From NCBI GenBank assembly GCA_903864375.1, contig CAIPFS010000033.1, forward strand, positions 1 through 7,520: DNA of 7,520 nucleotides, read 5' to 3'. Both the position numbers and the translations under genes were made by a program. Below are positions 1-6,079 of the stretch, one piece after another. How positions within the stretch are numbered: position 1 is the first letter of the stretch; every line of letters begins with the position of its first letter. The notes under the pieces are model-generated. The model had not been told where the DNA came from. It saw only the letters and a program-made list of their open reading frames with translations, and made no database searches. This DNA comes from an uncultured Verrucomicrobiota bacterium (lineage in GTDB: Bacteria; Verrucomicrobiota; Verrucomicrobiia; Limisphaerales; UBA9464).

Positions 1-1018
1 CCAGGATCTTCTGGCTCAACTGTCTGAGTTCCGATTCATCCAGCCCATTCCTTCGAACCCAATCGGGATAAAGCGCTGGAAGGTCGGACGCCGTGACAAA
101 GTGGACACCGGGGATTTTCCGGATGTGATCGATATAGGCGGAAAATCGCTGAAAGGCGGCCTCTGTCTCATCGGGTGGCAATTGCCCCGGAGCCTTCCAT
201 TCCTCGCGGGGGGGATTGCGACCCCGACGAAAATTGACGCCGTCCCAGAACTCCTGGTGGACCCATTCGCACGGATGATAGTAAATGCTGATCAAGCCGC
301 CATGGTCCTGGCGGGCGAGTCGGTCGGCGATGGCACTCACCTCCTTCATTCCCGGTTCCACGGCGGCGGGGTCGTGCAATTCCATCCGGGTATGGTTCTT
401 CCCCATGTGGAAGACGTTCAGCGCCCCGGCATACCAGAATGGTTTTTGATCCCAGCCGACATTCGAGCCTTCATCGACATAGCAGGGAATGCCGTCGGGG
501 GCGACGCCGATGGGGCCGAGAGCAGCCACCCCCTGGGCGGCCCAGGAAGATCCGGGCTGGCCATAACAGGCCAGTGTGGGGACCCCAAAAATGCGACGGA
601 CATCCGAGGCACCGCCGCCTTCCCGTCGGATGAATTCAGCCATTCCATCGAGCAGGCCGCATTCGGCCAGGTATTCTGTCGGGGTCGGATGGACGGAGTG
701 GAGGTTGGCGTGGTACCCGATGGCGTGGCGCCGCAGGGCGTTGATGACATCGGTCCTCCCGCGTCGTTCGAGGGTTCGTGCCTTTTCCCCCACCACCTTG
801 AACGTGGCGCGAATGCCCCGGTCGCTCAACAGGGTGGCCAGGCGAAGGCAGGCGTCATCATCCGCAGGCAGGAGGTAATCCTCGGTATCGAACCAGAGTA
901 GGACATCCACCCGGGGTGGTGGTGCATCGGATGCCGCCCGGCCTCCGAAGATCGTGAGAAGGAGGGCAGCGAGGATCATTCGTCCCCGGGTATCCATTTT
1001 CGGAAGGAGGAACTTCAT
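1..1018 (-). CDS. Secreted polysaccharide deacetylase-like protein, C-terminus cut by the window edge
   Basis: The minus-strand frame is open from an ATG at 1018 to the left edge, giving 339 residues without a stop. A signal peptide is visible (hydrophobic core about residues 14-24, cleavage near AAS at 28-30). The rest resembles the NodB/polysaccharide deacetylase fold: a strand with FDTEDY (Asp44, Asp47) at the usual catalytic and metal-ligand Asp position, then RGIRATFKVVGEKA (67-80), then HANLH (His103, His107) followed by HP, matching the metal-binding HxxxH. A later ISIYYHPCEW (243-252) fits the C-terminal His motif. The canonical motif 3 (RxPY/W) is not seen; YGQPGSSW (152-159) sits there, so this is a divergent subfamily and deacetylation of a glycan is inferred. 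Starts at M8 (997) or M14 (979, preceded by GGGGA) are possible, because no Shine-Dalgarno precedes 1018. It is divergent from the next gene. Confidence 0.8.
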   Translation of the reverse strand, partial: MKFLLPKMDTRGRMILAALLLTIFGGRAASDAPPPRVDVLLWFDTEDYLLPADDDACLRLATLLSDRGIRATFKVVGEKARTLERRGRTDVINALRRHAIGYHANLHSVHPTPTEYLAECGLLDGMAEFIRREGGGASDVRRIFGVPTLACYGQPGSSWAAQGVAALGPIGVAPDGIPCYVDEGSNVGWDQKPFWYAGALNVFHMGKNHTRMELHDPAAVEPGMKEVSAIADRLARQDHGGLISIYYHPCEWVHQEFWDGVNFRRGRNPPREEWKAPGQLPPDETEAAFQRFSAYIDHIRKIPGVHFVTASDLPALYPDWVRRNGLDESELRQLSQKIL

Positions 1019-1024
1019 GGGGTG

Positions 1025-1053
1025 GTTATGGGATTTGCCGTGGCGACGGTCAA
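1025..1053 (-). promoter_or_regulatory. Candidate sigma70-type promoter for the deacetylase-like gene
   Basis: On the minus strand TTGACC (1053-1048) and CATAAC (1030-1025) are separated by exactly 17 bases. They match the -35 and -10 consensus at five and four of six positions. The predicted transcript start lies at or next to the ATG at 1018, implying a leaderless message or a real start at 997 or 979. The remainder of this 107-bp divergent gap shows no clear promoter for the plus-strand gene. It holds a small inverted repeat (CTTTC at 1095-1099, GAAAG at 1106-1110). The match could be chance. Confidence 0.3.
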
Positions 1054-1125
1054 ATGTAACCCGATTGATACTCGTAAACGAACTTGGGTGTTTCCTTTCA
1101 AGGTCGAAAGTCTGAAGCTTAGATC

Positions 1126-3321
1126 ATGCAAACATTCAAACTCCTCCTTCGCCTGGCCGCCCTGATAGGGCTTGGCTGTGGCCTCGCCCTGCGGGCGGAC
1201 GGGCCGTATAACAACCCCAACGGACCCGCCTTCATTGTCATCGACTTTTGTTCCAACGGGATTGGCGACCAACCCCGGGTGGAGCCGACGAACGGCATCG
1301 GATTTCAGTTCACCCCGTTCTACCCCGCCGTGCCGCAGTTGACTCCGGATGTTTTCGACATCGGTCTCGACATCGATGCCGATGGCACGGTGGACCGCTG
1401 GCTTTCGCAGGAGCCTGCCACCATTCTCGCCAATGGGGCCAACGCCAGTGTGATTCAATACGGGAACAACGGATGGGTCCGCGCCTACTTCTATCAATTG
1501 TCCGAGTATATTGGTCATTCGGTGAAGATTCGTATCGTCGATCGCAGCACCAATTACTACATGGCGGTGAAGTCCATCCGGGTGAACGGGGCAGATGGAT
1601 TGATTGTGACCAATGCTCTTCGCAACGGCTTTTTTGAACAGGGGTTGGCCGGCTGGACCGTCAAGGAGTCTTCGGTCGCCAACCATGACTCGTTGATCTT
1701 TAAGGACACGGGCAGTACCTACCTCACCTACGGGACCAATTTTTTCACCACCCGGATCGATCCGGCATCCACGGATACGGGCGTTACGGCCGTGATTGAA
1801 TCGGACCCGTTCATTCTTCCTCCGGTCACGAGCTTCATTTACGGAAATGTTTCGGGGGGTGTCAGCGAATTCGTGAACAATCCGGGAGCGAATGGATCGG
1901 ACAACGCCAGTGGAGTTTATCTGGACCTGGGCACCGCGACCCAGGACCCGGACGGCAAATTTCAACTGGGTCACGACCTGCCGGTGGTTGGGTTCTGGCC
2001 GGGACCTGCGGGTCAGCAGAACAAGGACATCTATTCCATTTTCATCAACACCTCGGGACTTGAGGGGCGGCGGGCGCAAGTCGTGGGCTTCGACAATTCG
2101 GCGATTTTCAGCATTGCTCTGGACGGATTCCGGGCGAATTGGGACTGGGAGGAATCGATCATCAAGAATGGCGGTTTCGACCAGGGCATTCCGACCCCGG
2201 AAACCAATCCGGGCGCGACCGACTGGTTTCAGGAACTGGGCGACGGGACCTTGACCGCCTCCAGCCATCCTTCGGGCAAAATTCCGAATTGGACGGTGAT
2301 CAAATCGGCCGGTGCGACGGGCGACGCCTATTTCTTTGATGCGAGCGCCGAACACCGGCACATGAGCGGCCGGACGTTTGTTGGAACCGGCGGAGGAACG
2401 AGCGACGCCAACGGGAATCTCTATAACGCTGGCGTGGAAATCCGGTCAGACGTTTTCACCGTTACTCCGATTCCCGCCCCGACCAATTCCGTGTTCGTCG
2501 GTTTTGCCTCGGCTCAGACGTCCGACCGAATCCGGTATGAGGATGACGGGTCCAGCAAGTACTATGGAATCATCGAATTGGTGGTCGACGTGAACACCAA
2601 CGGGGTCTTTGGTGATGCGGGTGATTTTCGCTATGTTCAACACAATCAGGCCCTGGGAGGCCCCAATCAGACAACAGCAGGTGGACACGATGCATGGCAT
2701 TTCCCAGCGTATCGCTTCTACCTCAAGCCGGAACATCAAGGGCTGAAAGCGCAGTTTCATGCGGGAATCCACTTTGCACTGGCTGATAACGCTCCCAAGA
2801 ACGGCTGGTCATGGATTGCAGTCGACGATTTGTTTGTCTGGGACGGTGCGCAGGCGAAGCTGGCCTTCCCCAACAGCGATTTTGAACAAGGTTCGCTGAC
2901 GAACTGGACAGCCACCTATACGAGTATTGATTTTGAACCCACCTGGACCAATTGGCTCTCGGGGAATGTCCAACAATATTATCTCGGAACCGTCAACAAT
3001 CTCATGTTGAACGACCACCCCTCGTATTTTGACGGCAATTTCGCGGCCGATTCCGGGCCGAATGAAATCTCCGGTTCCAATAGTGACTCCAATACGGGGG
3101 ACATCACTTCCATCGCCTTCACCCTGCCCACCCTGGCTCCGGCGGGACCTTCCGTCTTGAAGCTTCAGGATGCGGGCGGAGTCTTGACGCTCAGCTGGAC
3201 GGGACCGGGTGTCCTCCAGTCCTCCACGTCTCTCAAAGGGCCCTTTGTGCCGGTTTCCAATGCCACGAATCCCTACACAGTCCCCACGACAACGGCAGCC
3301 CGGTTTTACCGTCTGAGGTAA
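1126..3321 (+). CDS. Exported modular protein with tandem jelly-roll-like modules and FYRLR C-terminus
   Basis: This 731-residue protein starts with a clear signal peptide (residues 1 to about 24, ending in ALRADG). I do not recognise an enzyme domain. The body is built from related modules. Three times a beta-strand of the type (A/I)V/LDxxxxN/W (M146-G155, A331-W341, A565-W572) is followed by a strand of the type NxxFxQG (N167-W177, N348-G354, N583-W594). That is the usual boundary between galactose-binding-like or CBM4/9-like beta-sandwich modules, so sugar binding or adhesion is plausible but inferred. Two EF-loop-like calcium motifs are visible, DIDADGTVD (82-90) and DVNTNGVFGD (488-497). 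Residues about 675-731 form a short beta-rich end domain finishing in FYRLR, a tail I associate with secreted Verrucomicrobiota proteins. The start was chosen for the signal peptide; no good ribosome-binding site is visible. A terminator follows closely, so the gene is probably monocistronic. Confidence 0.85.
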   Translation: MQTFKLLLRLAALIGLGCGLALRADGPYNNPNGPAFIVIDFCSNGIGDQPRVEPTNGIGFQFTPFYPAVPQLTPDVFDIGLDIDADGTVDRWLSQEPATILANGANASVIQYGNNGWVRAYFYQLSEYIGHSVKIRIVDRSTNYYMAVKSIRVNGADGLIVTNALRNGFFEQGLAGWTVKESSVANHDSLIFKDTGSTYLTYGTNFFTTRIDPASTDTGVTAVIESDPFILPPVTSFIYGNVSGGVSEFVNNPGANGSDNASGVYLDLGTATQDPDGKFQLGHDLPVVGFWPGPAGQQNKDIYSIFINTSGLEGRRAQVVGFDNSAIFSIALDGFRANWDWEESIIKNGGFDQGIPTPETNPGATDWFQELGDGTLTASSHPSGKIPNWTVIKSAGATGDAYFFDASAEHRHMSGRTFVGTGGGTSDANGNLYNAGVEIRSDVFTVTPIPAPTNSVFVGFASAQTSDRIRYEDDGSSKYYGIIELVVDVNTNGVFGDAGDFRYVQHNQALGGPNQTTAGGHDAWHFPAYRFYLKPEHQGLKAQFHAGIHFALADNAPKNGWSWIAVDDLFVWDGAQAKLAFPNSDFEQGSLTNWTATYTSIDFEPTWTNWLSGNVQQYYLGTVNNLMLNDHPSYFDGNFAADSGPNEISGSNSDSNTGDITSIAFTLPTLAPAGPSVLKLQDAGGVLTLSWTGPGVLQSSTSLKGPFVPVSNATNPYTVPTTTAARFYRLR
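1561..2907 (+). repeat. Threefold protein-level module boundary repeat inside the modular secreted protein
   Basis: The end-strand plus start-strand pattern occurs at residues 146-177, 329-354 and 563-594: an Asp- or Lys-containing VDDLFVW-like strand, a short linker, then NGFFEQG, NGGFDQG or NSDFEQG. Spacing between copies is about 181 and 235 residues. DNA identity between copies is low, so this is ancient domain duplication rather than a recent tandem repeat. The last module is only about 85 residues before the C-terminal domain and lacks its own VDD-type closing strand. Confidence 0.55.
3148..3318 (+). other. FYRLR-type C-terminal domain, candidate secretion or anchoring element
   Basis: Residues 675-731 carry LTLSWTGPGVLQSSTSL (687-703), then a Gly-Pro-Phe turn, a YTVP strand and the terminal ARFYRLR. 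From memory, endings of this pattern (LSWxxxxxLQSSTxLxGPF to FYRLR) recur on otherwise unrelated exported proteins of Verrucomicrobiota. That recurrence suggests a common sorting, folding or surface-attachment role, but none is shown by this sequence. Confidence 0.5.
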
Positions 3322-3342
3322 GCGGGTATTTTCATGATCTTC

Positions 3343-3376
3343 AGGGCGGGCACCCCCAGTGGGTCCCGCCCTTTTT
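3343..3376 (+). terminator. Intrinsic terminator of the modular secreted protein gene
   Basis: Twenty-one bases after the TAA stop, AGGGCGGG (3343-3350) pairs perfectly with CCCGCCCT (3365-3372). Inside it ACCC (3352-3355) pairs with GGGT (3361-3364) around a 5-base loop, with one bulged C at 3351. A run of five T (3372-3376) follows on the plus strand. There is no T-run on the opposite side, so it should act mainly on plus-strand transcripts. Between it and the convergent gene lies a weak 5-bp hairpin, GACTC/GAGTC at 3413-3425, without a U-tract. Confidence 0.85.
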
Positions 3377-3425
3377 GCTGACCAAAAGCAACCTCGCCAC
3401 CCTGTAAGGAGAGACTCCGGGAGTC

Positions 3426-3791
3426 CTACGAGGGATTGATCGAATGGGATTGCAAGTCGGCCAGGTCGACATATTCGAGGGTCGACACGTGACAGGCCTC
3501 CAAAAGCACAGGGGGTGCGCACCCCGCGTCGAGTGCCTCCTTCCACCGTTCCACGCACAGGCACCAGCGGTCGCCCGGCCGGAGGCCTGGAAACTGGTAC
3601 TCGGGGCGGGGGGTAGACAGATCGTTCCCGGAAGCCTTGGAAAACTGAAGAAACTCTTGTGTCACCTCGGCGCAGACCGTGTGCAATCCGTAATCGGAAG
3701 GTCCGGTCCGGCAGAAGCCGTCCCGATAGAATCCGGTCAACGGCGTGTAGCAACAGGAAGCGAGAGGCCCACCGAGGACATTGGACGGCAT
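3426..3791 (-). CDS. DUF2237 family protein, function unknown
   Basis: The 121-residue product matches what I know of the DUF2237 family along its whole length. It has NVLGGPL at the N-terminus (4-10), TGFYRDGFC (19-27), GLHTVCAEVT (35-44), FLQFSKASGNDLSTPRPEY (47-65), FPGLRPGDRWCLC (67-79) and the CAPPVLLEACH stretch (91-101). Its length is typical, so it looks intact. It has no signal peptide or membrane segment and is probably cytoplasmic. Cysteines are frequent (13, 14, 27, 40, 77, 79, 91, 100), and with His37 and His101 could form a metal site, but no activity is known to me. The ATG at 3791 gives the usual N-terminus although no strong Shine-Dalgarno precedes it. The gene lies 51 bp downstream of the protease gene in the same direction, so read-through transcription is possible, but there is no evident functional link. 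Confidence 0.88.
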   Translation of the reverse strand: MPSNVLGGPLASCCYTPLTGFYRDGFCRTGPSDYGLHTVCAEVTQEFLQFSKASGNDLSTPRPEYQFPGLRPGDRWCLCVERWKEALDAGCAPPVLLEACHVSTLEYVDLADLQSHSINPS

Positions 3792-3842
3792 GGCACAGGG
3801 ATCGCGGCAGGAAACTGCCCCGTCAACCGAATCTTCAGGCCA

Positions 3843-5891
3843 TCAGGATGGATATCGCTGCCTACGGCCTCGCCAGGTCCGCGAGGCCACGCCCATCAGT
3901 CCCAGCCCAAACACTCCCAGTTGCCACGGGCTCCAGAGCGGGGTGTCTATCGCCTCCTTTGTGGTCAATCGTGCAACCACTTTGGTGGTGGAACCATAAG
4001 TGTTGGTGACGGTCACAGAATAGAGGCCGGCGGAGGCGCTGCTGATGTTGGTCAGAGTCAGCGACGGCGAGGTGGCTCCGACAATGGGGGTTCCATTCAA
4101 CAGCCATTGATAGGTCAGGCTCGGCGTGCCAATGGCCGTGAACGTGAGAGTGACCGACTGACCTAGAAATCCGACGACAGAATTGGAGGAGGATGTGATG
4201 GCCGGTGCCACTGGCGGTGACAGTAGGTTGATCAAGCCAGTCCCGAAGGGCGAACCCCATCCGGAGCAAAGATCGTAGCCGGTTGTCGCCTGGAACCGTG
4301 TCACCCCGCTGGTCTGGTTGGTGTTGTTTCCACTCGTAATATCGTGAAAGGCGAGGCTGAAGTTGGTTCCCAACCCAATTGCATACAGGGCGGGATTCAA
4401 GGGGCCGACCGGACTTTTGCCACCACTAATGGACTGCTGGTTGACCAGAGCACAAAAGCCGGCCCAGAGAGGTGCTGCGGCACTGGTCCCGACCACCCGG
4501 TAGAGGGTGCCGTTGTTGGCAAAACCCAGGATGTTATCCGCCACCAAGGCGACATCGGGAATATTGCGGTTCTGGCTGGACCCCCCGTTGAGTGTCATGC
4601 TGACCGGGATCTGCCAGGAAGGGATGTTGTAATTGGAACTGACACCGCCTCCGCTGCCGACGAAGAACGTGGGCTGCCAGCTCCAGACCCGCTCCGAAAA
4701 CCAACTGCCGCCTGCTAGTTTGACCGCAAGGATTGATCCCCCAATCGAGGTGGCCAGGGGGCTGTCGGTTGGACTCGGGGTTCCCGCGGTATAGGCTCCC
4801 GTATCTCCAGCAGCCGAGAAGAACGACTGGCCTTGTGCCGCGAATTGGGAAAGAACCTGATCCAGCGACGCCGTCCCCGTCGTTGAGGTCCAAAGCCAGG
4901 AGCAGCAAATCTGACGGGCGGCATTGTCAGTCGCTATTTTGTTGAGAACGGTGATCGGATTGGTTCCCTGGTAGACGAGTATCCGGCTGAGGGCCGGGGC
5001 CATGCATTGGGTCAGGCAGATATCCAGCGACGCCTCGGCATTGTACATTCCAGGGACGCCGGAAACGCCGTTCAGATAGATGTTGGTCAGGGGAACCGGC
5101 GGCAGGCCGGCCCTATTGAGATACCCAGAGATGTCGCTGGCGTAGTATCCGTCAAACTCAACCAGTGCGACGGATTCGCCCTGCCCGGTCAGGACGGTCC
5201 CGGGAGTGTAAGCCCCCCGGAAATCATTGCCGATATAGAGTCCGGTGGAGTCGGAGCCAAACGCCTGAGGGGTAATTGGGGACTTGAGGGGCGGGGTTGA
5301 CCACAATGCTGCGGGCCGCGGTGAGGAGAAGTCATCCAGTCCCACCACGTTCAGCAACGGGAGAGGCCGGGCCGGAGTTGGCTTCCGATCCGGGCCAAAA
5401 TAGGTTCGGTCCTCTGTGGGGTGACGATACGTGCTCAGGACGACCTGGAAGGCCTGCTCGATATGGGATACGTCGCCACAGACCTCCAGAACCGTGCGGT
5501 TGGCATGGCGCTGGACAATGCGTAGATGATATGAGGTGACATAGTTGGCGACCGCCTCGTAATCCCCGGGGGTGGGACCAAACCGCTGGCTGAACTCCTC
5601 CGGGGTCAGGTATTGGTGGTAGCGTGGACTGGCTGGATCACTTTGATCGGTCAACAACTGTTCGAGGGCCGTCCGATTTCGCAGCGGAAGGGTCAACGTG
5701 ATGTTGAGCTCGGTGCCAGGAGGCAGTCGGGCAATGATCGGGGAGGGCTGGGGTTGTCCGCCCCACTTCGGGGTTGCGATGGAAGCCAGTGGACATAGGG
5801 GCAGCAAAAACATCAGCACCGCCCAAAAGGGGCGTCTCCATCCGCCTCGCCACAATTCGAGAGAGGCTCCCGAGGAAAAGCCAGTTTCCAT
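3843..5891 (-). CDS. Sedolisin-like S53 serine-carboxyl protease with prodomain, Ig-like domain and C-terminal membrane tail
   Basis: This 682-residue exported endopeptidase precursor belongs to MEROPS family S53, a family usually active at acid pH. In order there are: a signal peptide with a long basic n-region and hydrophobic core about 22-38; a pro-kumamolisin activation domain (about 55-190, with SPRYHQYLTPEEFSQRFGP at 88-106); and a catalytic domain (about 215-558). The triad is present: Glu286 and Asp290 in AEASLD, and Ser470 in GTSAAAP. The oxyanion Asp363 sits in AAGDTG. The calcium site is recognisable (HDITSG 516-521, GYDLCSGWGSP 538-548). An Ig-like domain follows (about 562-643, YQWLLNG and AGLYSVTVTN), then a short hydrophobic segment and an Arg-rich end (657-680). 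All key residues are kept, so it should be active. The start at 5891 gives an intact signal peptide; the ribosome-binding site is weak (GGA). Secretion for extracellular protein degradation is the likely role. Confidence 0.93.
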   Translation of the reverse strand: METGFSSGASLELWRGGWRRPFWAVLMFLLPLCPLASIATPKWGGQPQPSPIIARLPPGTELNITLTLPLRNRTALEQLLTDQSDPASPRYHQYLTPEEFSQRFGPTPGDYEAVANYVTSYHLRIVQRHANRTVLEVCGDVSHIEQAFQVVLSTYRHPTEDRTYFGPDRKPTPARPLPLLNVVGLDDFSSPRPAALWSTPPLKSPITPQAFGSDSTGLYIGNDFRGAYTPGTVLTGQGESVALVEFDGYYASDISGYLNRAGLPPVPLTNIYLNGVSGVPGMYNAEASLDICLTQCMAPALSRILVYQGTNPITVLNKIATDNAARQICCSWLWTSTTGTASLDQVLSQFAAQGQSFFSAAGDTGAYTAGTPSPTDSPLATSIGGSILAVKLAGGSWFSERVWSWQPTFFVGSGGGVSSNYNIPSWQIPVSMTLNGGSSQNRNIPDVALVADNILGFANNGTLYRVVGTSAAAPLWAGFCALVNQQSISGGKSPVGPLNPALYAIGLGTNFSLAFHDITSGNNTNQTSGVTRFQATTGYDLCSGWGSPFGTGLINLLSPPVAPAITSSSNSVVGFLGQSVTLTFTAIGTPSLTYQWLLNGTPIVGATSPSLTLTNISSASAGLYSVTVTNTYGSTTKVVARLTTKEAIDTPLWSPWQLGVFGLGLMGVASRTWRGRRQRYPS
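3846..3947 (-). other. Tripartite C-terminal sorting-signal-like segment of the S53 protease
   Basis: Residues 649-682 have the layout of PEP-CTERM or IPTL-type sorting signals: a short Pro/Trp motif (TPLWSPW, 650-656), a hydrophobic stretch of about 14 residues (LGVFGLGLMGVAS), then a basic tail with five Arg (RTWRGRRQR). The exact PEP motif is absent. Cell-envelope retention, perhaps with cleavage by an exosortase-like enzyme, is an inference; a plain membrane anchor is the alternative. Confidence 0.45.
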
Positions 5892-6079
5892 AGCCGTCCA
5901 ACTTAACGGTCATCCGTGAAGGGAAACAATGGATTGTATGTTACAATTGGTGAATCATATTATTAGATCAGATGTTGCATGGCCCGGAGTCCCGTCGGTA
6001 TCCGTCACTAATCTATCATGTCTTATATTCGAAGCGGCGGGATGGGTATGCCTCGGAGGAGGTGGATACTTCGTCCGGA
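5892..6079 (-). promoter_or_regulatory. Intergenic region upstream of the S53 protease with a 15-bp inverted repeat
   Basis: This 188-bp gap is locally AT-rich at about 5925-6030, unlike the GC-rich genes around it, which suggests an independent promoter for the protease. A perfect inverted repeat, ATTGTA (5933-5938), TGT, TACAAT (5942-5947), lies about 42 bases upstream of the ATG. Read on the minus strand, TACAAT at 5938-5933 is a fair -10 box, but no convincing -35 is found at the right distance. The repeat could be an operator overlapping the -10. I see no T-tailed terminator for the upstream propeller gene and no small ORF I would trust. Confidence 0.35.

Noticed and set aside
101..901. 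266-codon plus-strand open frame
   Set aside because: It lies antisense to the deacetylase-like gene, whose frame has the family motifs; the plus-strand product resembles nothing.
1015..2361. 448-codon minus-strand open frame opposite the modular secreted protein
   Set aside because: The plus-strand frame has a signal peptide, domain repeats and a typical end; this antisense frame is Arg/Gly-rich with no recognisable domain and is a GC-driven shadow.
2809..3753. 314-codon minus-strand frame spanning the terminator and DUF2237 gene
   Set aside because: It crosses a strong terminator and overlaps two well-supported genes in other frames; its Arg/Gly/Pro-rich product has no recognisable motif.
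3806..3819. Small hairpin GGCAG/CTGCC between the protease and DUF2237 genes
   Set aside because: Only 5 bp of stem and no U-tract; too weak to call a terminator or attenuator.
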